This document shows, piece after piece, positions 5,224-5,542 of a DNA stretch of 5,542 nucleotides. The notes under the pieces are model-generated. The model was not told the origin of the DNA, searched no databases, and worked only from the letters and a program-made list of their open reading frames with translations. The stretch spans positions 1-5,542 of the forward strand of contig JAJYEK010000217.1 of assembly GCA_021785795.1 (NCBI GenBank), read 5' to 3'. Position 1 is the first letter of the stretch; each line of letters begins with the position of its first letter. Origin of the DNA: Pseudomonadota bacterium. GTDB lineage: Bacteria; Pseudomonadota; Gammaproteobacteria; Acidiferrobacterales; UBA6901. The translations under genes were made by a program, and so were the position numbers.

Positions 5224-5542
5224 ATGAATCAGGCGGTACAGGCTCTTCCAAATCCTGTTGCCCAGTGGGTGACCTTCCGGCTCGACCTCGAGACCTATGG
5301 CATCAACGTGATGCAGGTGCAGGAGGTGCTGCGTGTCAGTGAGATCACGCCGGTTCCGGGGTCACCGGATTTTGTCCTGGGCATAATCAACCTGCGTGGC
5401 CACGTGGTCACGGTGGTCGATGCACGGCGCCGATTCAATCTTCCAGCGCTCCAGACAAGCGATGAGTCGCGTATCGTGATCACGGAAATCGGGGGGCAGG
5501 TCGTCGGGATGCTTGTCGACAGCGTGGCCGAAGTGCTGGAAT
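5224..5542 (+). CDS. cheW: Chemotaxis adaptor protein CheW, N-terminal part (3' end outside window)
   Basis: CheW is the cytoplasmic adaptor that couples chemoreceptors to CheA in the array. The 106 complete codons visible read MNQAVQALPNPVAQWVTFRL and onward. The first CheW strand is VTFRLDLETYGINV, followed by VQEVLRVSEITPVPGSPDFVLGIINLRGHVVTVVDARRRFNL with the hallmark NLRG at 56-59, and then VVGMLVDSVAEVLE (93-106) where the window ends. CheW is usually 150-180 residues, so about two thirds is present. The frame is open to the last base and has no stop in the window. The start is supported by AGGAG 8 bases upstream and by the CheW fold starting about 14 residues later. A tiny upstream open frame ends in TGA at 5225-5227, overlapping this ATG. 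Its own sigma-54 promoter lies 133 bases upstream, so cheW can probably be expressed separately from parC-parP. Confidence 0.95.
   Translation, partial: MNQAVQALPNPVAQWVTFRLDLETYGINVMQVQEVLRVSEITPVPGSPDFVLGIINLRGHVVTVVDARRRFNLPALQTSDESRIVITEIGGQVVGMLVDSVAEVLE

Overview
The window is a compact block of flagellar chemotaxis and motor genes, all on the + strand: the 3' end of cheA, then cheB, motC, motD, parC (a ParA-type ATPase), parP (a CheW-domain protein) and the 5' part of cheW. As established knowledge, cheA-cheB-motC-motD-parA/parC-cheW-like-cheW is the gene order of the main chemotaxis cluster of Pseudomonas and related polarly flagellated gammaproteobacteria, and Vibrio shares its parC-parP-cheW part. 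The DNA is GC-rich by eye, roughly 60%. I infer a polarly flagellated gammaproteobacterium and cannot name the genus. I see no mobile elements, RNA genes, CRISPR arrays or signs of recent transfer.

Layout. Bases 1-769 encode the end of the CheA histidine kinase (ATPase core and P5 domain). CheB (769-1812) overlaps it by one base. MotC follows 3 bases later (1816-2556). A 122-base gap (2557-2678) holds a short repeat/hairpin and no convincing gene. MotD (2679-3626) overlaps parC (3623-4420) by 4 bases, and parC overlaps parP (4417-5067) by 4 bases. A second gap (5068-5223) carries a near-consensus sigma-54 promoter and an unusual leader. cheW starts at 5224 with a strong Shine-Dalgarno sequence and runs off the end of the window.

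How the genes work together. CheA and CheW form polar signalling arrays with chemoreceptors. CheB is activated by CheA through phosphorylation and removes receptor methyl groups. MotC/MotD form a stator complex that powers or stabilises rotation of the polar flagellum. In Vibrio, ParC and ParP place the arrays at the cell poles and pass them to daughter cells. Three CheW-type folds occur here: CheA P5, the ParP C-terminus and CheW.

The protein-coding content is a known system. What deserves a second look is non-coding: the sigma-54-type promoter in front of cheW, followed by a leader with four clustered ANGGA motifs (a CsrA/RsmA signature) and a tiny open frame whose stop overlaps the cheW start. 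The repeat-bearing gap that separates motC from motD comes second.
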